From: Oleiphilus sp.
GTDB taxonomy: Bacteria; Pseudomonadota; Gammaproteobacteria; Pseudomonadales; Oleiphilaceae
Assembly (NCBI GenBank): GCA_006212045.1
Contig: PZPK01000013.1
Span: 62,001 to 126,000, forward strand
Direction of reading: 5' to 3'
Length of the DNA: 64,000 nucleotides
Made by a program: the position numbers and the translations under genes. Positions 55,406 through 64,000 of this stretch are shown here, piece by piece (the stretch's first letter is position 1; every line of letters begins with the position of its first letter). The notes below the pieces were generated by a model. It saw only the letters and a program-made list of their open reading frames with translations. It did not search any database and was not told the origin of the DNA.

Positions 55406-55731
55406 GTGTTCCTCCTTTGATTTTTTTGATGTCGTTGTTTTTTGTGCAACTGTTTCTGGTCGACACTGGCGTCAGGTCGCCTTTGGTTATGCAACATACA
55501 AACGTTAAAGCCAAAAGTCGATTGATTCAGCGGTCCGGTTTCTTTGAAACCACTGTCGTCAATTTTGCGTTCGCGTATCGGCGCGCGATTTGTGCGTCGA
55601 AAAACTGTACGTTTTCTATTCAATTCGCCTCGACTTTGCACCACGCAAACGGTATAGTCCGCCCCCTTTTGGGTGGAGCCTTTCACAAGGCGGGTTCCAC
55701 GTAGTCGCGATTATTCTCAAGGTTCCTTCAT
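55406..55731. promoter_or_regulatory. divergent intergenic region between cupin and ABC-F genes
   Basis: 326 bases without a supported gene; frames on both strands look non-coding. It should hold the two divergent promoters. No clear hairpin or operator recognised. Confidence 0.35.
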
Positions 55732-57336
55732 TTGATCTCCACCGCAAATATTACGATGCAGTTTGGCGCCAAGCCATTGTTTGAAAACATCTCCGCCAAA
55801 TTTGGCAACGGTAACCGCTACGGTCTTATCGGAGCGAATGGTTGTGGCAAGTCCACGTTTATGAAAATCCTGAGCGGTGCGCTGGCGCCAACGGCTGGCA
55901 ATGTGTCTATTGATCCGGGTTGCACTCTGGGGACGCTGAGCCAGGACCAGTTTGCCTTTGAGGAATACAGTGTCGTTGATGCGGTCATCATGGGCGATGT
56001 CGAACTCTGGAAAGTGAAAAAAGCGCGCGATGAAATTTATGCCAAGGCAGAAATGAGCGAAGAAGACGGCATGGCTGTGGCCGATCTGGAAGTGAAGTTT
56101 GCCGAAATGGACGGCTACAGTGCGGAAAGTCGCGCGGGTGAAATCCTGCTTCAGGCGGGGATCGAAGAGAGCCTGCACTTCGGCTTGATGAGTCAGGTGC
56201 CTCCCGGCGTTAAACTGCGTGTGTTGCTGGCGCAAGCCCTGTTTGCAGATCCGGATATTCTGTTGCTTGATGAGCCGACCAACAACCTCGATATTCATAC
56301 CATCAGTTGGCTGGCGGATATGCTCAATGCACGCTCCAGCACCATGGTGATCATCTCGCACGACCGTCATTTCCTGAATGCTGTTTGTACCCATATGGCA
56401 GACATTGATTATGGCGAGTTGCGGGTTTATCCCGGCAACTACGATGCCTTCGTTGAGGCCTCGACGCTGATTCGTGAACAGCTGCTGAATGAGAATGCCA
56501 AGAAAAGCGCCGAAATCGAAGACCTCCAGGCATTTGTTAATCGCTTTTCAGCCAACGCCTCCAAAGCCAAACAGGCAACGTCGCGCGCCAAACGCCTGGA
56601 AAAAATCACGCTGGATGAAGTGAAAGCCTCGAGTCGTGTGTCACCTTATATCCGTTTTGAACAGCATCAGAAGCTGCATCGGCAAGCGCTGGTGCTGGAG
56701 CAGTTGGGCCATGGTTTTGATGAAGGCGCCTTGTTCGAAGGTGGCGATCTGATTCTGGAGGCGGGTGCACGTTTGGCGGTGATCGGTGAGAACGGCGCAG
56801 GTAAAACCACGTTTTTGCGTTGTCTGGTTGGCGCATTGGAAGCGCAGCAGGGAGTCGTCAAGTGGTCCGAAAATGCGGCCATTGGCTATTGTCCTCAAGA
56901 CAGTAGCGCCGAGTTTGATTGTGATCTGAATCTGTTCGAGTGGATGTCGCAATGGCGCACCCCGGAACATGATGATCTCAAGGTGAGGGCAATTCTGGGG
57001 AGGCTTCTATTCAGTGCCGACGACATCAACAAGCAAGTACGTGTTTGTTCGGGTGGAGAGAAAAACCGCCTGCTGTTTGGTAAGTTGATGATGCAGGAAA
57101 TCAATGTGCTGGTGATGGACGAACCGACCAACCACCTGGACATGGAAGCGATCGAAGCCCTCAACAATGCACTGGCTTTATACGAAGGCACGCTGATCTT
57201 TGTCAGTCACGACCGTGAGTTTGTATCTTCCCTGGCGACACGTGTGATTGAAATCAAGGATCAGCAACTGATCGACTTTCAGGGCACTTATGACGAATAT
57301 CTGGCCAGTCAGGAAGCCAAGCGCGCAGTAGCCTGA
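55732..57336 (+). CDS. ybiT: ABC-F family ATPase, YbiT-like
   Basis: Cytosolic ribosome-associated-type ABC protein with no membrane domains. The TTG at 55732 gives [12 protein letters not shown], aligned with the E. coli YbiT start. 534 residues. Domain 1: Walker [10 protein letters not shown], signature region [12 protein letters not shown] (non-canonical, as in YbiT), Walker [13 protein letters not shown]. Domain 2: [34 protein letters not shown]. The linker between them ([20 protein letters not shown]) matches YbiT. Translation-related role is by family inference. Confidence 0.94.
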   Translation: MISTANITMQFGAKPLFENISAKFGNGNRYGLIGANGCGKSTFMKILSGALAPTAGNVSIDPGCTLGTLSQDQFAFEEYSVVDAVIMGDVELWKVKKARDEIYAKAEMSEEDGMAVADLEVKFAEMDGYSAESRAGEILLQAGIEESLHFGLMSQVPPGVKLRVLLAQALFADPDILLLDEPTNNLDIHTISWLADMLNARSSTMVIISHDRHFLNAVCTHMADIDYGELRVYPGNYDAFVEASTLIREQLLNENAKKSAEIEDLQAFVNRFSANASKAKQATSRAKRLEKITLDEVKASSRVSPYIRFEQHQKLHRQALVLEQLGHGFDEGALFEGGDLILEAGARLAVIGENGAGKTTFLRCLVGALEAQQGVVKWSENAAIGYCPQDSSAEFDCDLNLFEWMSQWRTPEHDDLKVRAILGRLLFSADDINKQVRVCSGGEKNRLLFGKLMMQEINVLVMDEPTNHLDMEAIEALNNALALYEGTLIFVSHDREFVSSLATRVIEIKDQQLIDFQGTYDEYLASQEAKRAVA

Positions 57337-57357
57337 TTCGCAAGGCAGTTGAAACCG

Positions 57358-57376
57358 GCCCGGCATTGTGCCGGGC
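57358..57376 (+). terminator. hairpin between ABC-F gene and membrane protein gene
   Basis: GCCCGGCA at 57358-57365 pairs perfectly with TGCCGGGC at 57369-57376 around TTG. No long T run on either side, so it is a weak or Rho-assisted terminator for the two convergent genes. Confidence 0.55.
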
Positions 57377-57386
57377 AAAGGGCTTG

Positions 57387-57697
57387 CTACTTCATGCCCA
57401 ATATTGGCCCCAGAATCTTTTCCTCGACACTTTGTCCAAACATCAAGAACAGTCTTATCAGCAACACCACAGCGCCGATCTGGTGCAGGTAGAATTGCAG
57501 ACGCGCCAGCGCACCCGGGACGTCTGTTAGCCATAACTTTTGGCACACGCCGCAGACAAACGAGATGGCAAAGCCAAGCAGCAGGATGTGTGCATGCGTC
57601 ACCATCTGGACATGGTTCTTGCTTGATGCCATGTAGATGCCGGGAGTCAAGTCCAGTATTGCTAAGCTAGTCTTGCCGGGACATCGTTTCGATCCAT
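57387..57697 (-). pseudogene. small membrane protein gene, probably frameshifted near its 5' end
   Basis: The main frame (to TTG 57650, 87 residues) encodes GIYMASSKNHVQMVTHAHILLLGF and two further hydrophobic segments, LLGFAISFVCGVCQKLW and LHQIGAVVLLIRLFLMF. An AAGGAAGAAGGAAGA ribosome site sits before an ATG at 57697 whose short frame reads MDRNDVPARLA then stops; one base would need to be inserted near 57666 to join it to SLAILDLTPGIYM. The HAH motif in a helix resembles heme-copper-oxidase-like small proteins, but the family was not identified. Alternatively TTG 57650 is a real start. Confidence 0.5.
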
Positions 57698-57761
57698 TCT
57701 TCCTTCTTCCTTTTTTAGACGTTTAGTCGTGGTGTAGCTGGCTGTGCTCGCAATTCTTCTG

Positions 57762-58367
57762 TTAGGTCGAAGCTCTGAGCGAGGGCTCCAACTGTGAGAC
57801 AGGTGTATCCCAACCATGCTTGAGCAGATGCGCGTGCGCTTCCCGGTCCTTGAGTGTGTGGCTTGAACCGCGTCCTTGCTGGGCAGAGCGCGCACAATCG
57901 CCTGATTTAATTTGCTGCCAATGCTGTTTGAACAGGGATTGCAGTGTGTGATGCAATTTCGTATAGCTACTGGCCAGTGTTTCAGTATGCGTATCAAATA
58001 CCATCGCTTGCTGGACGATAATGTCCCCGGTATCCAGCCCCTCGTCCAGATAGTGAATGGTCACGCCTTTCGGTGTATTGTCGAAAAAACTCCAGAAATT
58101 AGGGTCGGCCCCCCGGTTCCAGGGCAGGTAAGAAATGTGCAGGTTGATGGCCCTGTTAGGGAACATTTCGAGAATGTCTTTGGAAAGGATATGCCGATAG
58201 CCATAACTGATCAGAAAATCGAAACCTTGTGCGGCGATGTTTTCCGGAATCAGTTTGTCTTCTGTCTGAGCGACCTCTTCGCCTTGCTCACGCAGCCATG
58301 ACAGCAAGGGCGAGTCTTCTGGACCAAGAAACAGAATGGGGGCTGATGCTGTCGTATCGTTGTCCAT
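57762..58367 (-). CDS. formyltransferase family protein (methionyl-tRNA formyltransferase-like)
   Basis: A 201-residue protein of the formyltransferase fold. NLHISYLPWNRGADPNF contains the catalytic Asn and His of NxHxSLLPxxRG, and the downstream Asp is in LDEGLDTGDII. FSYGYRHILSKDI (approximately) precedes it. It is shorter than Fmt (about 310) and lacks its C-terminal tRNA domain, so it is more like formyltransferases that modify sugar nucleotides or small molecules. Substrate unknown. Confidence 0.88.
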   Translation of the reverse strand: MDNDTTASAPILFLGPEDSPLLSWLREQGEEVAQTEDKLIPENIAAQGFDFLISYGYRHILSKDILEMFPNRAINLHISYLPWNRGADPNFWSFFDNTPKGVTIHYLDEGLDTGDIIVQQAMVFDTHTETLASSYTKLHHTLQSLFKQHWQQIKSGDCARSAQQGRGSSHTLKDREAHAHLLKHGWDTPVSQLEPSLRAST

Positions 58368-58554
58368 TGGCGTGCGGGCATCCCCTGTATCGCGCTGCTT
58401 GCAGATTTGTCAACGGCACGAAGAACCATTGCAGGGTATTCACTGACGGTGAGACAGGGGTGTCAGAGGGCTCTGCGTGCGTCATGATGGCAAGAAGATA
58501 CCATACTGTTTGGGAAAATGAATACCGCATGCGAATGCTTCCGGTTTTGCAATC

Positions 58555-60597
58555 CTAAAAACGACTTTCCGAAAGCGATAGTGCTTCGAGTGGTCGGCAT
58601 TGGCACGCCAGGGTGAAGCCAGCGGCAGATTCCGGTGCCGTCAGTCCGGGCGTCTCTCCGGCGAGGGGCACAATGTCGCCTTTGTCCAGCTTTAGCTTGC
58701 AAGTGCCACAGGTGCCGGTGCCGCAGGCATGGGGCAGCGCCACGCCCTCTGCTTTGGCGACTTCCAGAACGGTTTGATTGGAAGCCACTTTCAGGTGATG
58801 AGACTGCCCATCGGCCAGAGTGACATGCACGCTATGTTGTGGTCCCTTGGGGGCCGTTATTCCTGCAATAAACTCCTCACTGTGCAGGCGTAAGGGGTCG
58901 ACCATCTGCTTCGACAGGGTCTCGACTACGGTTTGTTTCAGTCCTTCCGGACCGCAAACGTAGCACTCGGCTTTTTGGAGGTTTCCAGCCTTGGCATCCT
59001 CAAACCGGAGTGAAAGCAACTGCGTCAATGTGTCAGCATTCAGCGTGTGTCCGGTGGCCGCATTTTCAGCAGAGAACAGGGTGTACAGTTTGAAGCGGTT
59101 ATGGTGTTGTCTGGCCAGTGCTTCCAGGTGCTTCAGGAACATGCAGTGCGCACGGTCGCGTGAAACGTAGACGAGCGTCACCGGTGTATCCGAGACATCT
59201 TCCAGCGCGCTCTCTAAAATGGCCAGAATCGGTGTAATGCCGCTACCACCTGCGACCAGCAACAAATGATCGAATCTCTGTTGATGCTTCGGTGGGTAGA
59301 CAAAATCGCCTCCCGGTCCCTGCACGACAAGTTCGTCGCCCACATGCAATTGTTTATGAATAAAGCCGGAAACGCTGCCGCCGGGCAGATGTTTTACTCC
59401 GACTTTAAGTTGTCCACGTGCCGGGCTGCTACAAAGTGAATAGCAGCGACTCTGTTGCTGACCATTCAGCCACTTGCTCAGCGTGATATATTGGCCTGCC
59501 TGATAATCAAGGCGTTGGCCCTCGGGCAGTTCAAAGCTGATTGCAAGCGCATCCGGGGTGAGTTGCTCAATCTCTTTGACACGCAGCACATGGTGCAGGG
59601 TGCGCCCCTCATCCTGAAGATTCCGGGCATCAGGCGACTGCAGCCAAGCGGGTCGGCGTTTGCCGCTCAGGTCTTCAATGGGCGCGCGCCGGGCTTCCAG
59701 TTCCGGCAGAATGCGTTGGTACACATCAACATAGCGGTACCAGGGGACGCGCGGATACAGATGATGAATCAGGTGATAGTTCTGGCCTAACAATACAATG
59801 TTGCCAATACGCCCGGGGAATATACGTGTGTTGTGATAGCGCCCGAGTGACTTGTGCGGATGATGCGGAATATAGTCAAAAAACATCGCCAGAAAAAACA
59901 CCGCGATGATTGCCGGAGCGACCGCAAAATACATGACTTCGCGCGCATAGCCGGAACTTGCCAGCATGGCCAGGCTACCAACGACCAGAACCAGATAGAG
60001 CAGCGAGCTGGAGTAAGTGGCCCGAATCACTTTGAGATGGCGCAGCGTCGTGACCGACATAATATGGTACTGCAGCGGGATAAACAGACTGTTGAGCACC
60101 ACGAGATACCATTTGTCTCCAAACGAATAATGGTCCGGGTCCCGTTCCGGATCATTAGTGAAGGCGTGGTGACGATCATGGATTTTCTGAAACAGCCGAT
60201 AGGGCGCAATTAACAGCGGTATCGACGCCAGCCAGCCAATCATTGCTTCCAGCTTCTTAAGGCGTGATCCGACCTGTATCAGGCTGCCATGACCGGCGTC
60301 ATGCATGACGGTGAAACTGGCATAAGCCAGATAGGCGCACACCAGTGTCGCCAGGGGGTAGGGCAGATAGCCTTGCATTGCCGCCGGTATCACCAGCGCA
60401 TAGCCCAATAGTATGCCCGCCAGAAGCAACAGTGTTCCCCAAGCCAATTCGGGAACGAATGCCTGCCACATGCCAGCATCGTGAAGCTTGGGCGCCGTCT
60501 CGTCTGAAGTGGGCTCGTAGAGCACCTCTGTTGCTTTCGTCGACCCCATGGTGGGCGCTGCGCTGTGTTGCCGGACTGTCTGACAGGAAGACTTCAT
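58555..60597 (-). CDS. fatty acid desaturase fused to ferredoxin-type NAD(P)H reductase
   Basis: A 680-residue fusion. The N-terminal half is a membrane desaturase with three His boxes: HDAGH (99-103), HDRHH (140-144) and HLIHH (about 273-277), and several membrane spans. From about 335 the sequence becomes an FNR-type reductase: RCYSLCSSPARG (FAD-type), LVAGGSGITPILAILE (NAD-type), and a C-terminal 2Fe-2S domain with PHACGTGTCGTCKL and a fourth Cys in LACQCRP. It carries its own electron chain from NAD(P)H to the diiron site. Divergent from an AraC regulator, which likely controls it. Confidence 0.93.
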   Translation of the reverse strand: MKSSCQTVRQHSAAPTMGSTKATEVLYEPTSDETAPKLHDAGMWQAFVPELAWGTLLLLAGILLGYALVIPAAMQGYLPYPLATLVCAYLAYASFTVMHDAGHGSLIQVGSRLKKLEAMIGWLASIPLLIAPYRLFQKIHDRHHAFTNDPERDPDHYSFGDKWYLVVLNSLFIPLQYHIMSVTTLRHLKVIRATYSSSLLYLVLVVGSLAMLASSGYAREVMYFAVAPAIIAVFFLAMFFDYIPHHPHKSLGRYHNTRIFPGRIGNIVLLGQNYHLIHHLYPRVPWYRYVDVYQRILPELEARRAPIEDLSGKRRPAWLQSPDARNLQDEGRTLHHVLRVKEIEQLTPDALAISFELPEGQRLDYQAGQYITLSKWLNGQQQSRCYSLCSSPARGQLKVGVKHLPGGSVSGFIHKQLHVGDELVVQGPGGDFVYPPKHQQRFDHLLLVAGGSGITPILAILESALEDVSDTPVTLVYVSRDRAHCMFLKHLEALARQHHNRFKLYTLFSAENAATGHTLNADTLTQLLSLRFEDAKAGNLQKAECYVCGPEGLKQTVVETLSKQMVDPLRLHSEEFIAGITAPKGPQHSVHVTLADGQSHHLKVASNQTVLEVAKAEGVALPHACGTGTCGTCKLKLDKGDIVPLAGETPGLTAPESAAGFTLACQCRPLEALSLSESRF

Positions 60598-60805
60598 AAA
60601 CGGTTCTCTTCGTGATGATGGGCTTCACTTTAAACCAGTCCGGTGTATTGTGTGATTTCATATTTTGACTTATTTATTGTCATAAACTGACATTTGTTGC
60701 ATGCTTCGTACGACCTCATTTGGGTGCTGACCGGATTTCCAGGCATCTGATGATTTGGCTTGGGCTGGCAAATATCGCTCAACTTTTACACTTAGCAGGT
60801 AAGTC

Positions 60806-61837
60806 ATGCCGGGAATCGTCAAGGCCTATGTCGCCATTGCCATTAACCTCCAGTTTGCGCCTGTAGAGCGTTTGCTGGAGGATAATCCGGGGCTGCTCGA
60901 ACAGTTGGAAAAGCATGATCGCATTGCTCTGGAAGATGCGGTTCAGCTGGTTCACAAGCTCTACCTGCACAGTCAAGAAGTGAATATGGCGGCGATTATG
61001 GGGCGTCATCTTGGGGTTGCCAGTCATGGGCCTGTCGGCTATGCAACGCTCAGTGCGCCCACCGTTGGCAAGGCCCTCACCACTTTTGTGGAATGGTTTC
61101 GTATCCGCTGCGATACCTATGCGGCGAGAATATCGGAACGGGAAGATGCCTACGAAATCACGATCAGTGATACCAGCGGTGATCGTGCATTTGAAACGTT
61201 CTTTGCGGAAGCCTTTTTGCGGGCTTTTGAAGTGCTGATCGCGACACTGATGGCTGAAGCGCCCAAGCACCAAACGACGCTGTATTTTGCAAGTGAAGCC
61301 ATTAACCGGCGGGCACAGATGTGCGCCGAATATGATTCCCGGCTCGTCTTCGCCGCGAATGAGAACAAAATGTCTGTACCCAAGGACATCTGGTTTTTTC
61401 GGTCACCCTTGTATGATCGGGATGCCTATGAATTTAATCTTGGAAAATGCCGGCAACTGCTGGCGGCGCAGGCAGAACAGGGACGTATAGACATGCAGGT
61501 GCGCCTCCGGCTGCAGAATCATTTTGAACGCGTCATGCTCGATCAGAGCATGTCCGCACCGCCTTCGCAGAAAGCGCTATGTGAGGCCATGAATATCACC
61601 GAACGAACGATGATCCGCAGGTTGAAGCGCTGTCACCAATCTTATCGGAACATTCTGGAGGAAGAGCGCCAGCGCCACGCCGAACGCATGCTGCGCGATG
61701 CACGGTATTCCATCGCCCAGATTGCCGACGCGCTAGGCTATCGCGAAGCGGCCAACTTCTGTCGGGCTTTCAAAAAATGGACCGGGCAAAGACCTTCTGA
61801 CTATCGGCGCGCACCGGATGTGGATGCCGGTATCTGA
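60806..61837 (+). CDS. AraC family regulator (arabinose-binding-domain type)
   Basis: A 343-residue regulator. The N-terminal two thirds resemble the PF12625 ligand domain (GRHLGVASHGPVGYATLSAP, WFRIRCDTYAARIS) common in lipid- and alkane-related AraC proteins. The C-terminal double helix-turn-helix includes ALCEAMNITERTMIRRLKR and YSIAQIADALGYREAANFCR, ending KKWTGQRPSDYRR. It is divergent from the desaturase-reductase gene; the 208-base gap probably carries its operator. Confidence 0.9.
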   Translation: MPGIVKAYVAIAINLQFAPVERLLEDNPGLLEQLEKHDRIALEDAVQLVHKLYLHSQEVNMAAIMGRHLGVASHGPVGYATLSAPTVGKALTTFVEWFRIRCDTYAARISEREDAYEITISDTSGDRAFETFFAEAFLRAFEVLIATLMAEAPKHQTTLYFASEAINRRAQMCAEYDSRLVFAANENKMSVPKDIWFFRSPLYDRDAYEFNLGKCRQLLAAQAEQGRIDMQVRLRLQNHFERVMLDQSMSAPPSQKALCEAMNITERTMIRRLKRCHQSYRNILEEERQRHAERMLRDARYSIAQIADALGYREAANFCRAFKKWTGQRPSDYRRAPDVDAGI

Positions 61838-61882
61838 GTTTCATGCCCCATGATTCAGAGGCGTTTGAAAGCCTATTTGCGT

Positions 61883-62479
61883 TTATTCGCTGAAGCTATG
61901 TGTTACATAGCGCCAGAATCGCAACTGGTCAGACCAGTAATCTGTCGGTAGTCCGGCTTTCTGCTTCAGTGACGCAATAAAATCCTGCTTGTTCGGCAGC
62001 TGCTCCCAGACCGAGGGCAGGTAAGTGGCCTTATGCTGTAATCGGCCCCGGGCGTCATGTTCTTCGAGAATAATGCCGTCGCGCCCTGTTTCGATCTGCC
62101 TGAGTAAATCGGTCTCGCTGTTCGATTCAATCGGACTTGGCGCCGACAGCACCGAAATACTGATCTGCAGTTTCGGAATTTCCGCTTCACTTACGCCGGG
62201 AAAACGCGGGTCCTGATAGGCCGCCGCGTAGGCGTGCTCGGCGACATCCCTGAATAAAGGCTGGTATGGCTCCAGTGCACCGATGCAACCACGCAGCTGG
62301 CCATTGCTATGCAAGGTCACAAAGCAACAGCCTTGTTTTTGCAGGGAGGGCGGGTAGTCTTCCTGCTGCAACGTTGGCACGGCAGGGTGCCTTTGGCCAT
62401 AGTTTATCGACTGTCGTGCCAGTGCCAGCAGTGCGGTTTGCTCTTGTGGAGACAGTTCAGTGCAGGGCATAGGAGGCAT
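61883..62479 (-). CDS. amrA: AMMECR1 domain protein (AmmeMemoRadiSam system A)
   Basis: A 198-residue AMMECR1 protein. The conserved block is LRGCIGALEPYQPLFRDV, preceded by GCCFVTLHSNG and followed by YAAAYQDPRFPGVSEAEI, VSEAEI, and LPSVWEQLPNKQDFIASL. The start ATG at 62479 overlaps the end of the MEMO gene by 23 bases, so the two are coupled. Its family forms an operon with MEMO and a radical SAM protein; the third is missing here. Confidence 0.93.
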   Translation of the reverse strand: MPPMPCTELSPQEQTALLALARQSINYGQRHPAVPTLQQEDYPPSLQKQGCCFVTLHSNGQLRGCIGALEPYQPLFRDVAEHAYAAAYQDPRFPGVSEAEIPKLQISISVLSAPSPIESNSETDLLRQIETGRDGIILEEHDARGRLQHKATYLPSVWEQLPNKQDFIASLKQKAGLPTDYWSDQLRFWRYVTHSFSE

Positions 62480-63242
62480 AGCCGACGACTCGGTCTTTGG
62501 GGCCTGAAGTATCGCCGGAATTTCGCATATCGAGTGGCTGAATGCTCAGACCATGCCGGCGCGCGCTTAACAAAAGCCCATTGATGGGCTTGCAGCCACA
62601 GGCCTGCGCACCAACCAGTTCCGGCACATAATTTTCTATCAGTTGTCCGGTGCGGCGGTCGATTTCCTGTGCCTGCCCATAATCGTGAAAGTGGCTCAAA
62701 TCAGAACTGACAACGATCAGGGTTTCCTCCTTTCCCCAGAGCCGTTCAATCACTTCGGAGACCTCTTCCGCAGTGCAATCTCCCACGACGATGGGGAGTA
62801 GTTTAAAGTCGGAGAGAATGTGTTGCAGAAAGGGCAGGTGCACCTCCAGGCTGTGTTCAGCCGCATGGGCATCGTCACGTCGCGCAATTTGCGGTAGTGC
62901 ACTCAAAGCTTCAATGGCATCCAGATCCAAAGGCACGTCGCCCAGTGGCGTACCAAACGCCGTGCTGGATGGCACCGCCATTCCGGAAAAACCGACACGA
63001 TGCGAAGGCCCCAAGAGCACCACTCGAGAAATGTCACCGGCGATCGGTATCAGATTCTTGTAAGCATAGGCTGCGGTCAGTCCCGAGTACATATAGCCGG
63101 CATGGGGGGCAATCAGCGCTTTGGGGCGACAGTCTGCGGCCTCGGCTTGCGCAAGATAGTGGGCGATCTGAGTCGTGAGCTCGTTTGCGTCGTCCGGATA
63201 AAACAACCCGGAAACGGCAGGTGAGCGGGTGGATGTTGTCAT
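62457..63242 (-). CDS. amrB: MEMO family protein (AmmeMemoRadiSam system B)
   Basis: A 261-residue protein from the ATG at 63242 (MTTSTRSPAVSGLFYPDD). Metal-type residues in ALIAPHAGYMYSG, the VVLLGPSHRV block, and the HAAEHSLEVHLPFLQ and VSSDLSHFHDYG blocks with His and Asp ligands match MEMO1, which resembles nonheme iron dioxygenases but binds copper or iron in humans. Coupled to amrA. No radical SAM amrS gene is within 1.5 kb on either side in this window. Confidence 0.93.
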   Translation of the reverse strand: MTTSTRSPAVSGLFYPDDANELTTQIAHYLAQAEAADCRPKALIAPHAGYMYSGLTAAYAYKNLIPIAGDISRVVLLGPSHRVGFSGMAVPSSTAFGTPLGDVPLDLDAIEALSALPQIARRDDAHAAEHSLEVHLPFLQHILSDFKLLPIVVGDCTAEEVSEVIERLWGKEETLIVVSSDLSHFHDYGQAQEIDRRTGQLIENYVPELVGAQACGCKPINGLLLSARRHGLSIQPLDMRNSGDTSGPKDRVVGYASYALH

Positions 63243-63523
63243 GGCACCGGCTCCTGTATATGAGTGAATCCCGGATAGACTCATCTTAATGCAATTCAGC
63301 CAGATGGCAATGGATGGGCCGGAAGCTACTTGATACGCTTGGTATTTCTATCTTGCTTGCAGGCGAGCGGATGCTATGTGCTTTTCTTCGCGTTTCAGTT
63401 TACGGCATGCCAGTTGTGCAGGGCTGAAAAAATAGGTTAAATAGTAAGCATGGCACATAAAAGTGTAGTAATCAGATACCATACTACGCATCCATGGATT
63501 GCACTTTAAAAGGAATTTTTCGA

Positions 63524-64000
63524 TGAATATCTCCCTTTACAAAACCCTTGGTTTGATGCTCTGTCTCCTTGTTCTGTCTGCTTGCGGAGGCGGCGGAGGT
63601 GGTGGCGGAAACGTCGGGACTTCGGAAGAGAGCCGTGCGAGTGGCGTATTTATTGACAGTGTTGTGGTCGGACTCACGTACACGACCCCAACGCTATCTG
63701 GGATTACGGATGCCAATGGCGTCTTTCGATATATAGAAGGCGAAACAGTGACCTTTTCGATTGGCGGAATTATCATTGGTAGTGTCATGGGCGGGAGTAT
63801 AGTTACGCCCTTGGATTTGGTTCCCCATGCCGCGAGTGTTTCCGACGATCAGGTCCTCAACATCGCACGCCTGCTGCAAACCCTTGATGATAATGGCGAC
63901 CCCGATGACGGCATCACTATTACACCGGCCGTAAGTGCGGCTGCTCTGGATTTTACAGTTGATTTTTCGCTTTCTGTAGAGGCCTTTGCCAATGCAAGTG
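63524..64000 (+). CDS. lipoprotein with repeated Gly segment (3' end outside window)
   Basis: The first 159 codons of a lipoprotein. Signal peptide with lipobox VLSAC (Cys21) followed by an eight-Gly run. The mature part begins ASGVFIDSVVVGLTYTT, then SGITDANGVFRYIEGETVTF, an Ig-like or carboxypeptidase-regulatory-like motif common in secreted gammaproteobacterial lipoproteins of this kind, then LVPHAASVSDDQVLNIARLL. AAGGAATTTTTCG precedes the ATG. The window ends in the middle; function unknown. Confidence 0.85.

Overview
The window is a stretch of gammaproteobacterial chromosome with about 55 genes, tightly packed and mostly in short operons. SthA, a YbiT-type ABC-F ATPase, DUF2058, a class II DAHP synthase, OMPLA (PldA), several c-di-GMP proteins, a chemotaxis receptor and a VPLPA-CTERM protein together suggest a free-living, probably marine or aquatic heterotroph of the Pseudomonadales/Alteromonadales type. 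Genus cannot be decided from the sequence alone. No rRNA, tRNA, CRISPR array, complete IS element or prophage was seen.

Layout. 1-3.6 kb: the end of an iron-dependent alcohol dehydrogenase, homoserine kinase (thrB) and a DUF5610-type protein. 3.6-11.5 kb: a purine salvage locus with guanine deaminase divergent from a four-gene BMP-type nucleoside/purine ABC transporter, closed by a strong terminator, then a RutR-like TetR regulator and a convergent phosphoribosyltransferase. 11.7-23.1 kb: envelope and signalling genes, namely a DUF4397 lipoprotein, a membrane GGDEF-EAL protein, a DUF1800/DUF1501 pair, a 1291-residue hybrid histidine kinase and a small membrane protein. 23.1-27.5 kb: a branched-chain amino acid catabolic operon on the minus strand (Leu/Val dehydrogenase, BCKDH E1alpha, E1beta, E2; no E3). 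27.8-30.1 kb: an HDOD protein translationally coupled to sthA. 30.2-36.8 kb: a secreted GDSL esterase, a CAP-domain lipoprotein, a YjbR protein, and an SDR / quinone oxidoreductase / acyl-CoA synthetase group.

36.9-52.9 kb: three different MscS-type channels, a ZnuA-like binding protein behind a Zur-like palindrome, a chemotaxis receptor, DUF2058, a VPLPA-CTERM protein, a 7TMR-DISM GGDEF cyclase, a glutamine amidotransferase, a GNAT acetyltransferase, OMPLA, a DAHP synthase that appears to start at CTG, a pilin gene broken by an in-frame TAA, DUF6435 and a sulfotransferase.

52.9-55.0 kb is an AT-rich accessory island. Three near-identical ~47-bp hairpin repeats bracket a small membrane protein gene and a BrnT/CopG-type toxin-antitoxin pair, an arrangement resembling an integron cassette array without an integrase. 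REP-like and short tandem repeats follow.

55.1-64 kb returns to core-type content: a cupin, a YbiT-like ABC-F protein, a probably frameshifted membrane protein, a formyltransferase, a fatty acid desaturase fused to its own ferredoxin reductase, a divergent AraC regulator, an AMMECR1/MEMO pair (AmmeMemoRadiSam family) without a neighbouring radical SAM gene, and the start of a lipoprotein cut by the window end.
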